This document shows, one piece after another, positions 25,033 to 33,545 of a stretch of DNA of 64,000 nt (within the stretch, counting starts at the first letter, position 1; the number at the start of each line of letters is the position of its first letter). The stretch is taken from contig CAZRNB010000002.1 of NCBI GenBank assembly GCA_964601355.1, positions 18,099 to 82,098 on the forward strand. The letters run 5' to 3'. Origin of the DNA: CAZRNB01 sp964601355. Its GTDB lineage: Bacteria > Planctomycetota > Phycisphaerae > Sedimentisphaerales > Anaerobacaceae. The notes under the pieces are model-generated. The model was not told where the DNA came from. It saw nothing but the letters and a program-made list of their open reading frames with translations, and did not search any database. A program made the position numbers and the translations under genes.

Positions 25033-26543
25033 TTGTATGTTTGCTCAATTGCGTCAAGTAGTCCATCGATGGTATGCTCGGACGCCTCCACATCGACTCT
25101 AACATCGAGGCTTTTTAGCTGCTCGGACGTCACCGGCCCAATCGATGCGACCCTGGCACAACTTGATTTTACTACATCGGCTGGGATTTGTTCAAAAAAA
25201 GCCCTGACTGAAGAAGAGCTTGCAAAAATAAGCCAATCAATAAATCCAGCCTTTATTTTCTCTATCAGCCAATCACATTTACCCTTCACGGTGCTGATGC
25301 GATAGACAGGGACATTCTCAATTTCAGCACCGGCTCGACTCAGCCAGTCAATAAGCTCGTCCGAAGCAATCTGCGAGCGCAAGAGCAAAACTTTTTTGCC
25401 ATGCAGCTTCCAAAATGCAGCTAATTGTTTGCCAAGCTCCTTACTGGTAAAAATCGTTGGCACAAAATCCGCTTTTATCCCGAATTCACTCAATGTGGCG
25501 GCAGTTTCACTGCCTATCGCGGCAACCTTTGCAGAACCCAAAAACCTGGCGTCTTTTCCTAAAACCCGCAGAAAATTAAAAACAATCTCCACGCCATTGG
25601 AGCTGGTAAAGATTATCCAATCGAATTCGGCAAGTTTGACAATTGCTCGCAGAAATCGGTTTGTATTCGTCAACGGCTTTATCTTTATCGTTGCAAACTC
25701 TATTGGATTACCGCCACGGCTTCTGATTTTATCCGCAAATTCTGCGTTGCCTCGTTCATCACGTGTCACGACAATATTCTTGCCGAACAAAGGCTTTTTT
25801 CTAAACCAATCTAATCTCGCATCACTATCTGCCGCCAGACCAACAACAACAATTGAAGGCGGCTCAATTTTCTCCCCTTTACACTTTTGACTTATCAGCC
25901 TTAGTGACGTTTTTACTACTCTTTGTGCCGGAAACGTGGCATCGGAAATTACCGCCACAGGCGTGTTTTTATCCATACCATTTTCTATTAGCCGCTTAGC
26001 GATAAAATCGAGATTGCTCATCGCCATATAAAAGACAATAGTTCCTGAGAATCTCGCAAGCAAAGGCCAATCGATACTGCTTTTTCCCTTGTCTTTAGCC
26101 TCCTGGCCCGTGACAAAAACGACCTGCGAGCTGTACTGCCTATCGGTAAGGATAATCCCCGCATATTCAGCCGCGGCAGTCGCGGCCGTCACACCCGGCA
26201 CTATTTCAAAATTTATTGCTGCTTCGGCAAGAAGCATAATCTCTTCATAGCATCTGCCGAATATACCCGGATCGCCGCCTTTGAGCCGGACGACCGTTTT
26301 TCCTTCTGATGCCTTTTCGAGAAGAAGATTATTGATTTCCTGCTGCGTAAATGAATCCCGGCCTATCCTTTTAGGCACGTGCAGGATTTCGGCATCTTTG
26401 CGGGCAAATTTAAGCAAAGCCGGGTTAGCTAATTTATCGTAGATTATACAATCGGCTTTTCTCAGAATCTCCGCGCCGCGAACTGTGATTAAATCCGCAC
26501 GCCCCGGCCCAGCTCCTACGAGATATACAAAACCTTTTTCCAT
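25029..26543 (-). CDS. cobA-hemD: Uroporphyrinogen III methyltransferase / uroporphyrinogen III synthase fusion
   Basis: The N-terminal domain (about 1-245) is SUMT, which methylates uroporphyrinogen III at C2 and C7 to give precorrin-2. It shows YLVGAGPGRADLITVRG, RLKGGDPGIFGR and the VPGVTAATAAAEYAGI block. The C-terminal domain (about 255-504) is HemD, which makes uroporphyrinogen III from hydroxymethylbilane; segments such as DWIIFTSSNGVEIVF and ASIGPVTSEQLK fit it. This fusion is common in Gram-positives and anaerobes. It heads the ahbC-ahbD-ahbAB operon. The precorrin-2 dehydrogenase and ferrochelatase needed for sirohaem are not in the window. Confidence 0.93.
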   Translation of the reverse strand: MEKGFVYLVGAGPGRADLITVRGAEILRKADCIIYDKLANPALLKFARKDAEILHVPKRIGRDSFTQQEINNLLLEKASEGKTVVRLKGGDPGIFGRCYEEIMLLAEAAINFEIVPGVTAATAAAEYAGIILTDRQYSSQVVFVTGQEAKDKGKSSIDWPLLARFSGTIVFYMAMSNLDFIAKRLIENGMDKNTPVAVISDATFPAQRVVKTSLRLISQKCKGEKIEPPSIVVVGLAADSDARLDWFRKKPLFGKNIVVTRDERGNAEFADKIRSRGGNPIEFATIKIKPLTNTNRFLRAIVKLAEFDWIIFTSSNGVEIVFNFLRVLGKDARFLGSAKVAAIGSETAATLSEFGIKADFVPTIFTSKELGKQLAAFWKLHGKKVLLLRSQIASDELIDWLSRAGAEIENVPVYRISTVKGKCDWLIEKIKAGFIDWLIFASSSSVRAFFEQIPADVVKSSCARVASIGPVTSEQLKSLDVRVDVEASEHTIDGLLDAIEQTYK

Positions 26544-26577
26544 AGTGGTTATATGTTCATATTAATCATAAGGATTT

Positions 26578-26689
26578 ACCCCGTTAGATAAAGCCTCCGA
26601 TTTTAATCGGTGGTTATTACTGCTTAAAGATAACGGTGGTTTAATGCCACCGTCGCAAACCGTTAGAGAACAAAGTTATCTAACGGGGT
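26578..26689. promoter_or_regulatory. Structured multi-stem element upstream of the haem operon
   Basis: CCCCGTTAGATAA (26579-26591) and TTATCTAACGGGG (26676-26688) are perfect 13-base inverted repeats about 84 bases apart. Between them are two further hairpins: CCGATT/AATCGG with a two-base loop and ACGGTGG/CCACCGT with a seven-base loop. The whole folds as a multi-branch structure. It lies 35 bases upstream of the SUMT start on the minus strand, so it could be a leader RNA of the haem operon. It does not match the cobalamin riboswitch that I know. It could instead be a mobile palindromic repeat. Confidence 0.55.
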
Positions 26690-27175
26690 TTACTTATTGG
26701 TATATCTTAAAAGGAGTTGTTTGGCGATGCAAGAATTATAACAACTCGGAGAGTGCCCGGTATTATATGTAAGCTTGATTTTTACAGCCGAAGAAAGACG
26801 CTAATGAGAGCCTTTGCCAGGTGTATAACCGCTAAGGCTGAAGATATGATGCCAACCGCGGTCGCTGCCGAGACAAGCACAGGCTCGGCACGTGCTATAC
26901 ACTCTGTACCAAAAATTCCGTCCGGCTCGATTCAGAACGCGGACAAGATTCCTATTTCCAGAAATGATTATTTGTGGTAAAGTAAGGCATAAATGAAAAG
27001 CTCTGCTATTGCTATTTCTGGTAAAGGCAGCCAGTTTCGTCTGAAACTTTGCAGACGTTATATGGTTTATTTGGATATTTATGCTTACGCACTCCATTGA
27101 AATGCTCCAGGATTCAGGATTCATACCGGTCTTTTTGCGGATTCCATAGTTGATTGTTCTCAGGATATTGGAGAA
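26690..27175. other. Intergenic stretch without a recognised gene
   Basis: This region between the haem operon leader and the isoprenylcysteine methyltransferase-like gene has an ORF at 26717-26980 (plus strand), but it lacks a good ribosome binding site and family features. I see no RNA gene in it. Confidence 0.4.
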
Positions 27176-27919
27176 ATGTCGGTGGCTCAGATAGAAGAAT
27201 TCAGACAAACAGGTCGATGGTTGTTCAGATGGAGAAGCTTTCTGCCCTTATTGACAATATCCATTTTTCTGATTGCTTTGATGGATTTCACATATCCCGA
27301 AGGCAGTCATAAATTGGATATTTTATGGGAAATATTCTGCTTTACCATCTCCTTTTTAGGATTAGGAATTCGTGTTTATACTATCGGCCATGCACCCAAA
27401 GGAACCTCCGGGAGGAACACTAAAAGTCAGAAAGCGTATGTTCTAAATACCACAGGAATGTATTCTGTTGTCAGACATCCACTATATCTGGGTAATTTTT
27501 TAATCTGGCTGGGCTTCTCCTTATTCACACGTTCTTTCTTCTTTAGTTTTTCAGCGATATTTCTCTTCTTTTTATATTATAAGCGAATCATATTTGTGGA
27601 GGAAGAATTTCTGAGTGAGAAATTCGGGCAGACCTTTAGCGAATGGGCCAATAAAACACCTGTGATGTTTCCGCGTTTTAAGAACTGGCGAAAGCCCAGT
27701 TTGTCATTTTCTCTTAAAACCATCCTCAAAAGAGAATGCAATGGTTTTTTCCTGATAATAGTTTCATTTACCTGCTTAGAGGTAATAGGAGACTTTTTCT
27801 ATAAAGGGAAATGGCAGATTAGCTGGTCCTATTGTCTCTTGTTTGGCGTCGGCTTAGCTGCGTATATTATATTGATAACCTTAAAGAAAAAGCATCTTTT
27901 GGATGTTGAAGGACGTTAA
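27176..27919 (+). CDS. Isoprenylcysteine carboxyl methyltransferase-like membrane protein
   Basis: This 247-residue protein has about five to six hydrophobic helices. The conserved block TGMYSVVRHPLYLGNFLIWLG (about 98-118) and the EEEFLSEKFGQTFSEWANKT segment (about 143-162) mark the ICMT/PEMT superfamily of membrane methyltransferases. RHPxY and the EE segment bind SAM in this fold. Bacterial members methylate lipids or small molecules, and the substrate here is unknown. GGAG precedes the ATG. It stands alone in an accessory patch between the haem operon and a nucleotidyltransferase pair. Confidence 0.8.
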   Translation: MSVAQIEEFRQTGRWLFRWRSFLPLLTISIFLIALMDFTYPEGSHKLDILWEIFCFTISFLGLGIRVYTIGHAPKGTSGRNTKSQKAYVLNTTGMYSVVRHPLYLGNFLIWLGFSLFTRSFFFSFSAIFLFFLYYKRIIFVEEEFLSEKFGQTFSEWANKTPVMFPRFKNWRKPSLSFSLKTILKRECNGFFLIIVSFTCLEVIGDFFYKGKWQISWSYCLLFGVGLAAYIILITLKKKHLLDVEGR

Positions 27920-28330
27920 ACAAATACCACCCGGACAAAAGAACAAGAAGGTCAAGCCTGAATTATTTCATCACGAAAGCGGTATTGGCAGACACACATG
28001 GCTAAAAATTCTATTCGGTTCACTCAGGTTGTTGGTTCGACTCCCACCTTCAGGAGTGGCTTTTGTTGCACGAGAGAGAATTTTATCGCGCCTGACTCTC
28101 AAGGATTGTGCCACAATACAGGTTGATTTTTCGCAATCAGGACACCGCAAAAAGGCTGCGAAGCAAAATTACTGAGCACAGCGAGGAAACATAAAGCAGT
28201 TATACATGACCTTAAAAAGACCATCTTTGACATCTCGAACTTGGGGGAACTTCATACTGCTATGCAACATTATCCAAAATTAAGTAATTGCACTATTTGG
28301 CTATTATGCAGGTAACGGATGAAACAGGAT
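27920..28330. other. Intergenic stretch containing a decayed tRNA-Leu-like sequence
   Basis: GCGGTATTGGCAGACACAC (about 27982-28000) matches the D-arm region of bacterial tRNA-Leu. GTTGGTTCGACTCCCAC (about 28033-28049) looks like a T arm with one mismatch, followed by CTTCAGGA like an acceptor end. The anticodon arm and 5' acceptor do not pair properly, so it is read as a remnant and not a working tRNA. The 90-codon ORF across it (27903-28175) is not convincing. Nothing else was recognised to 28330. Confidence 0.4.
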
Positions 28331-28891
28331 TTAAAGACAATTACGTAGCTGATCCAAGCGTTCAATAATCTCCAAAGATTCCTTAAGCTGACATAACGGT
28401 CTCAATTGTTCAAAAATGTACTCCCAGTCCAATCGCTTCTGCTGTCTTATTATGATAGTTTCTATATCTGCCCAGTCTCTTTGTCTGTCTGCAAATGATT
28501 TGAGGACTACCAGGTCTTCAGCCGAACAAGTCAGCAGCGTCAGACCCGGCAGGAACTCATACCGGCTTGCCCTTGATACTAAATTCTCCTCAAAAGCAAT
28601 CCCACCCAGCGCAACGTCTATCGGAATTCCCTCATTAGATACAAGCAGCAGCACACGATTCTTCAGAGCAAAGTCACGTGTATTGGGCATCCTTTCGCTG
28701 TACAACCTAAGAATCTCATCTATATAGCGTACTTCATGGCCGAAGCCTGTCAAAATCGTAATGTCAATATCATTGGTCAGCCGCGGCTGTCCCCATCGCT
28801 GAAGTGCAATCCCTCCGATAAAGCAGTATCGCCAGCCCCGCTTAGCCAATAGAGCGTCCAATTCTGCTGCTATCTGAAAAAGAGCTTTCAT
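28331..28891 (-). CDS. Nucleotidyltransferase of AbiEii / MNT type
   Basis: This 186-residue protein has the pattern FIGGIALQRWGQPRLTNDID (about 24-43), with GG followed by DID, the signature of the nucleotidyltransferase fold in AbiEii-like and minimal NTase toxins or antitoxins. A VLLLVSNEGIPIDVALGG segment supplies a further Asp. It overlaps an upstream 74-residue ORF by four bases, as in two-gene toxin-antitoxin-like modules. The partner does not look like the usual AbiEi winged-helix antitoxin. Function is inferred from fold only. Confidence 0.75.
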   Translation of the reverse strand: MKALFQIAAELDALLAKRGWRYCFIGGIALQRWGQPRLTNDIDITILTGFGHEVRYIDEILRLYSERMPNTRDFALKNRVLLLVSNEGIPIDVALGGIAFEENLVSRASRYEFLPGLTLLTCSAEDLVVLKSFADRQRDWADIETIIIRQQKRLDWEYIFEQLRPLCQLKESLEIIERLDQLRNCL

Positions 28892-29112
28892 AAACGCAAC
28901 CGAGCAAAAAGATGTTGCTGTTCTACAAGCCCCGACGTAGTTGCCGGTGGATAATGACGCAGCGCAGACTCAAAGGCGTCTGACAATTGCTCGATAGCGG
29001 CGGCGGTATCACTGTTACGTATGGCCTCAACTCGAAACCTCTCCAGCAAGAGTCCCGCTGCTTTCCAGTCTGCCAGCCATCGGCGAATAGATTCCTGTTC
29101 TGCCTCATTCAT
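28888..29112 (-). CDS. Small helical partner of the nucleotidyltransferase
   Basis: This is a 74-residue predominantly helical protein (patterns such as RRWLADWKAAGLLLERF and AAAIEQLSDAFESAL) with no membrane segment. Its stop overlaps the start of the nucleotidyltransferase gene by four bases, so the two are co-translated. I do not recognise the family. The pairing suggests a regulator or antitoxin-like role, which is inference. Confidence 0.6.
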   Translation of the reverse strand: MNEAEQESIRRWLADWKAAGLLLERFRVEAIRNSDTAAAIEQLSDAFESALRHYPPATTSGLVEQQHLFARLRL

Positions 29113-29199
29113 AAATTACATTATACAAAAAGCTACCTTCTTTCGTAACATAAAACTGAACTCGGTTCGAAAAATCAGTAATGCCGATACCTCGTAGAG

Positions 29200-30357
29200 C
29201 TACTTCGCTACGAAGGGAGAAAGCTCGCGGAGCTGGTTGACAATCTTGGGCATCTTTTCGATGGTGTAATCAACCTCTTGTTCGGTGTTGTATCTGCTTA
29301 GGCTGAATCGGATTGAACCGTGGGCGGCGGTGAACGGCACACCCATCGCTCGCAAAACGTGGCTCGGCTCCAATGAGCCGGATGTGCACGCTGAGCCGCT
29401 GCTGGCACATATACCGTATTTATCCAGCAGCAGCAAAATCGCTTCGCCCTCGATATACTCAAAGCTGATATTGCTCGTATTGGGCAAACGATTATTTTTG
29501 TCACCATTGAGTCTGCAATCAGGACAGCTTTTTAATATTGCGTTTTCTAATTTGTCCCGAAGATACTTGACTTTATTATTTTCTTCCTCGATATTTTTTG
29601 CCGCCAGCTCACATGCTTTTCCTAAGCCGATGATTCCCGGCACGTTTTCCGTACCTGCTCTTCTGCCTCCTTCCTGATGGCCGCCCAACATAAATGGCGA
29701 CAACCTTGTACCCTTGCGGACGTAAAGAACACCAACGCCCTTAGGCCCATGCAGCTTATGGCCGGAAAGGCTAAGCAAATCAATATTACTTTTAGATAAA
29801 TTTAGCGGAATCTTACCCACCGCCTGCACAGCATCGGTGTGAAATACCACACCTCTTTCGGTAACCAGCTTTGAAATCTCCCCTATCGGGAATATTACGC
29901 CGGTTTCATTGTTGGCGTACATTATCGTAACAATAGCCGTGTCATCGTCGATGTTTTCTTCAAGCTCTGCCAAATTGAGTCTGCCATATTTATCTACGCT
30001 AAGCTCAATAATGGTGTAGCCGTGAGCCTGGAGATCTCGACAGACCGACAGCACAGCCGGGTGCTCAACTCTGGTGGTTATAACTTTGTGTTTGTTTGGA
30101 AGAGCAGCCTGTGTCCCTTTAATCGCAGCGTTATCACTTTCAGTGCCGCAGCCTGTGAAAATTATCTCGCTGGGATCACAGCAGAGTAAGCCGGCAACCT
30201 GCTCGCGGGCGTGACGAATTTTATGGCCGACCTGGCCGCCAAATGTGTGCATACTGGACGGATTGCCGTAAAGCTCACAAAAGAACGGCTTAATCTCCTC
30301 CAGCACCTCTTCGGCAACCTTTGTCGTCGCGTTATTATCAAAATAAATGGTTTTCAT
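29200..30357 (-). CDS. nifS: Cysteine desulfurase NifS/IscS
   Basis: NifS is a PLP enzyme that takes sulfur from cysteine to supply Fe-S cluster assembly. The 385-residue product begins with IYFDNNATTKVAEEVLEEI and carries SGHKLHGPKGVGVLYV, whose Lys binds PLP (about 203). The mobile catalytic loop SSGSACTSGSLEPSHVL (about 326-342) holds the active-site Cys. It follows nifU by three bases and ends the sulfur operon. It looks complete and normal. Confidence 0.95.
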   Translation of the reverse strand: MKTIYFDNNATTKVAEEVLEEIKPFFCELYGNPSSMHTFGGQVGHKIRHAREQVAGLLCCDPSEIIFTGCGTESDNAAIKGTQAALPNKHKVITTRVEHPAVLSVCRDLQAHGYTIIELSVDKYGRLNLAELEENIDDDTAIVTIMYANNETGVIFPIGEISKLVTERGVVFHTDAVQAVGKIPLNLSKSNIDLLSLSGHKLHGPKGVGVLYVRKGTRLSPFMLGGHQEGGRRAGTENVPGIIGLGKACELAAKNIEEENNKVKYLRDKLENAILKSCPDCRLNGDKNNRLPNTSNISFEYIEGEAILLLLDKYGICASSGSACTSGSLEPSHVLRAMGVPFTAAHGSIRFSLSRYNTEQEVDYTIEKMPKIVNQLRELSPFVAK

Positions 30358-30360
30358 CGT

Positions 30361-31242
30361 TTATTCCCTGTGATTGTGTGGTTCCTTGGCAGAATCCTTG
30401 TCTTCCTCGACAAAAAGCTCGTCATCGACGAATTCTTTTAATTTTGCTTCGACCACGTCTTTCATCGTAAACTCCGCCAGCCTACATTGTGCACACATAT
30501 CTCTAAAAGCCACGATAACCTTGTTTCCTACCACGTCTATCAGCTCGATATTTCCTCCATGAGCACGCAAAGCAGGCCTTATTTGTTCATTGATTGTTTG
30601 CTGAATCATCTGTATTTTTTGAATATTGGTAAGTTTCCCTGCCTGCCTCGGCGTCGTCATCATCATTTGCTTTGCCTTATCGCCCTGAATCCTGTCTATT
30701 ATCTTTTCTATTTCGCCCTGGCATCCGCCGCAGCCACCGCCTGCCTTGCAGTAATTTGTCACCTGCTCAACGGTTGTCAGATTATTTTCTCGTATCACTC
30801 TTTCAATCTCTTTTTCAGTGACGCCAAAGCAGGTACAAACAACTCTACCCTCAAGCTCATGTTTCTTTTTGCCGCCGGTGCGGTAATTTTCAATCGCTGC
30901 CTCAAGAGCTTCTCTACCCATAACCGAGCAGTGCATCTTCTGCTCCGGCAAACCGCCGAGATAATCGGCAATGTCTTTATTAGTAACCTTAGCTGCTTCC
31001 TCTAATGTTTTTCCCTTTATCATCTCGGTCAATACCGATGAGGTAGCAATTGCGCTTGCACAGCCGAAGGTTTTGAATTTAGCATCTTTAATTCTGCCGT
31101 TCTTATCGAGCTTGAAGGTCAGCTTCAAGGCATCGCCGCAAGCGAGTGAACCAACCTCGCCCACGCCGTCGGCGTCTTCTATCTCGCCGACGTTCCGCGG
31201 ATTAAAGAAATGATCTCTGACTTTGTCCGTGTAATCCCACAT
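30361..31242 (-). CDS. nifU: Fe-S cluster scaffold NifU (three-domain type)
   Basis: This 293-residue protein has an IscU-like domain with Cys35 (GSLACGDAL), Cys61 (KTFGCASAIA) and a third cysteine in MHCSVMG. A central Bfd-like [2Fe-2S] domain follows (VCTCFGVTEKEI and GGGCGGCQGEIEKI). The C-terminal Nfu-like domain has LRAHGGNIELIDV and CAQC in the place of the usual CxxC. With the start at ATG 31242 the first cysteine falls at residue 35, as in Azotobacter NifU. The longer frame from 31281 only translates ACGAGATACGA words. It passes clusters to apo-proteins and pairs with nifS. Confidence 0.95.
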   Translation of the reverse strand: MWDYTDKVRDHFFNPRNVGEIEDADGVGEVGSLACGDALKLTFKLDKNGRIKDAKFKTFGCASAIATSSVLTEMIKGKTLEEAAKVTNKDIADYLGGLPEQKMHCSVMGREALEAAIENYRTGGKKKHELEGRVVCTCFGVTEKEIERVIRENNLTTVEQVTNYCKAGGGCGGCQGEIEKIIDRIQGDKAKQMMMTTPRQAGKLTNIQKIQMIQQTINEQIRPALRAHGGNIELIDVVGNKVIVAFRDMCAQCRLAEFTMKDVVEAKLKEFVDDELFVEEDKDSAKEPHNHRE

Positions 31243-31325
31243 AATTCGTATCTCGTATCTCGTATCTCGTATCTCGTTCAAGAGAATTTATTGTTCGAAA
31301 TTCAATATTCCTTGTTCGATATTCG
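31235..31325. repeat. TCGTATCTCGTATC word repeat between metY and nifU
   Basis: Three tandem TCGTATCTCGTATCTCGTAT words are followed by ATTCGAAATTCAATATTCC-type words with internal complementarity. It fills the 87-base gap upstream of nifU. Related TCGTATCTCG words occur at 20670-20690, 34465-34490 and in glmS. Confidence 0.7.
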
Positions 31326-31329
31326 ATAT

Positions 31330-32619
31330 TCATTTTGTACTTGCTTTCAAAGCATTCTCGAAATCATTTATTATGTCATCAATATGTTCGGTTCCTACTG
31401 AAACACGAATATAATCTTCCGTCACACCGGCTGCAAGCTGCTCTTTTCCACCTAATTGCTGATGTGTCGTGCTTGCAGGATGTATCACCAAGGTTTTGCT
31501 GTCGCCAATATTTGCAAGGTGGCTGGCTAACTTGACATTATTGATAAATTTAATCCCAGCCTCTTTACCTCCTTTAATACCGAAGCCGAGTATTGCTCCC
31601 TGGCCGTTCGGCAGATATTTTTTGGCAAGAGCATAATCCGAATGTGATTCAAGCCCCGGATAATTTACCCAGGTAACCGTTTTCTGCTTTTCGAGCCACT
31701 TGGCGAGCTTCAGCGCGTTTTCGCTGTGCCGAGGCATACGCAAATGCAGTGTTTCCAGACCCTGCAAAAACAAGAACGCATTAAACGGAGACATACACGA
31801 GCCCATGTCCCGCAAAAACTGCGTTCTGGCTTTTATAATATACGCCATCGCACCAAAGGACTCGACATATTTTATGCCATGATAGCTCGGATCAGGCTCA
31901 GTCAGCTCCGGATATCGGCCGTTAGCCCAGTTAAATTTGCCGGAATCCACAATAGCTCCGCCAATGCTCGTGCCATGTCCGCCGATAAATTTTGTGCAGC
32001 TATGAACCACGATGTCGATGCCGTATTCAATCGGCCGAAAAAGTATCGGTGTCGGAACAGTATTGTCGCAAATTACCGGCATACGATTTTTGTGGGCGAT
32101 TTCAGCTATCTTTTCATATTGCAGAACATCGTTTTTCGGATTGCCGATCGATTCAATATAAATCAAGCGGGTATTATCTTTGATCGCTTTGGCAAAATTC
32201 ACCGGCTCTTTAGGATCAACGAAAGTCACTTCAATACCCAGCTTGCGGAATGTCTGGCTAAACAAGGTTACAGTGCCGCCATAGAGCGAGCTCGAAGAGA
32301 CAATGTGCCCCCCTGCCCCGCAGATATTAAAGATACTTACATAGATGGCCGACTGGCCTGAGCTTAAGGCGAGGCCTCCCACGCCGCCTTCCAGCGCCGC
32401 CAGCCGTTTCTCTAAAACATCAGTCGTCGGATTCATCAACCTTGTGTAGATATTGCCGAATTCCTGCAAGGCAAAGAGCCGTGCTGCGTGGTCGGTGTCT
32501 TTGAAACAATAGCTGGTGGTTTGATATATAGGCACAGCCCTGCTGAGCGTATCGCAGTCCACTCTTTGGCCGGCGTGCAAAGCCAGCGTTTCCAAATGAT
32601 AATCGTTCTCTTTTTGCAC
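31330..32619 (-). CDS. metY: O-acetylhomoserine sulfhydrylase (MetY type)
   Basis: MetY joins sulfide to O-acetylhomoserine to give homocysteine, using PLP. The 429-residue product starts LETLALHAGQ, has YTRLMNPTTDVLEKRLAALE, ALSSGQSAIYVS, the PLP-lysine block VVHSCTKFIGGHGTSIGG (about 205-222) and the C-terminal SVGTEHIDDIINDF. The start is GTG 32619 with AGGAG upstream. The in-frame codons back to 32670 translate a GGTGGGGCAGGCCCCACC palindrome. It lies in the sulfur operon beside thi4 and nifU. Confidence 0.93.
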   Translation of the reverse strand: MQKENDYHLETLALHAGQRVDCDTLSRAVPIYQTTSYCFKDTDHAARLFALQEFGNIYTRLMNPTTDVLEKRLAALEGGVGGLALSSGQSAIYVSIFNICGAGGHIVSSSSLYGGTVTLFSQTFRKLGIEVTFVDPKEPVNFAKAIKDNTRLIYIESIGNPKNDVLQYEKIAEIAHKNRMPVICDNTVPTPILFRPIEYGIDIVVHSCTKFIGGHGTSIGGAIVDSGKFNWANGRYPELTEPDPSYHGIKYVESFGAMAYIIKARTQFLRDMGSCMSPFNAFLFLQGLETLHLRMPRHSENALKLAKWLEKQKTVTWVNYPGLESHSDYALAKKYLPNGQGAILGFGIKGGKEAGIKFINNVKLASHLANIGDSKTLVIHPASTTHQQLGGKEQLAAGVTEDYIRVSVGTEHIDDIINDFENALKASTK

Positions 32620-32644
32620 CTTACTTTCTCCTAATTTTTGAAAA

Positions 32645-32697
32645 ATGTAGGGTGGGGCCTGCCCCACCATTTCTCTATCGGTGTGCGATGCACACCC
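32645..32697. repeat. GGTGGGGC palindrome between thi4 and metY
   Basis: GGGTGGGGCCTGCCCCACC is a near-perfect hairpin, followed by GGTGTGCGATGCACACC, a second short palindrome. The first belongs to the family also seen in lnt and in the 58 kb glycosyltransferase gene. Confidence 0.75.
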
Positions 32698-33470
32698 TAT
32701 TTTAAAACTTCCACAGTGACTTCTGCCGCCCTTTTCCCAGACAGTAACATTCCGCCAAAGGTCGGCCCCATTCTTGGAAGACCAAACGTGGTTGCGGCAG
32801 CCATTCCCGTTACAATCAAGCCTGGATAAACCTGTCTTGTATGCTCAACAACCGCATCCTCTGATTCTTCAACCCACATAGCTCCGAAGCCCTTTATCTC
32901 CACCAGGCCTCGTTTCTGAAGCGATCGAACCACCATGGCATCGTGTCCCGTCGCATCAACCACGAGCTTCGTTTCGATAGCCACCGGGTCTGCACATGTG
33001 ATTGCTTTAGGTAGCGCCGACACCGGCGTCCAGTTGACAACCACGCCACAAACGCGGTCATACTTTATCACTACATCATCGAACTGTGTCATGTTCAATA
33101 CTTTAACTCCGGCGTCACAAGCCGAAGCAATCAACTTGGAACACGCATGCGGCCCATCGGCAACATACAGCCCATCTTCAATCTCTTGGTAAGGCACCTC
33201 AATCTCATCGAGAATTGCTTGAGCAGGAGCCCGCAGCGTTACCTTATTCATAAGATAACCGCCTATCCAGAATCCCCCACCGAGATAGTTGTTGCTCTCG
33301 ACCAGCAGTGTCTTTTCTCCCTTTCTGGCAAATTCTCTTGCGGCTACAAGCCCGCTGGGTCCTGCACCGACAACAGTTACATCATTTTCGACATAGTCTT
33401 CAAAATCCTTCGCAAATTCAGATATAATCGCACGGGTAATCTGCTTTTCAGATACTTTTGAAAAGGTCAT
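32697..33470 (-). CDS. thi4: Thiamine thiazole synthase Thi4, probably sulfide-dependent
   Basis: Thi4 makes the thiazole moiety of thiamine from NAD and glycine. The 257-residue product has the dinucleotide motif VVGAGPSGLVAAREFARKGE (33-52), the GGGFWIGGYLMNKV block (64-77), TGHD (174-177) and MGPTFGGMLLSGKRAAE near the end. In yeast THI4 a Cys seven residues after TGHD donates its own sulfur; by hand alignment that position here is Leu184. This suggests an enzyme that uses free sulfide, as in anaerobic archaea. AAGGAG precedes the start. It lies downstream of cysteine and NAD genes, matching its substrates. Confidence 0.9.
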   Translation of the reverse strand: MTFSKVSEKQITRAIISEFAKDFEDYVENDVTVVGAGPSGLVAAREFARKGEKTLLVESNNYLGGGFWIGGYLMNKVTLRAPAQAILDEIEVPYQEIEDGLYVADGPHACSKLIASACDAGVKVLNMTQFDDVVIKYDRVCGVVVNWTPVSALPKAITCADPVAIETKLVVDATGHDAMVVRSLQKRGLVEIKGFGAMWVEESEDAVVEHTRQVYPGLIVTGMAAATTFGLPRMGPTFGGMLLSGKRAAEVTVEVLK

Positions 33471-33545
33471 AGTTCTAATCTCCTTTCTAAAACATCAAGG
33501 ACGAGATTGCCACGGTCTGCTTCGCAGACCTCGCAATGACGAACA

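Noticed and set aside
27903..28175. 90-codon ORF after the methyltransferase-like gene
   Set aside because: It runs through the tRNA-like remnant and has no family features.
33471..33545. TPP riboswitch before thi4
   Set aside because: The gap is a short GTCATTGCGAGG-like repeat with no TPP consensus, and thi4 lies inside an operon.
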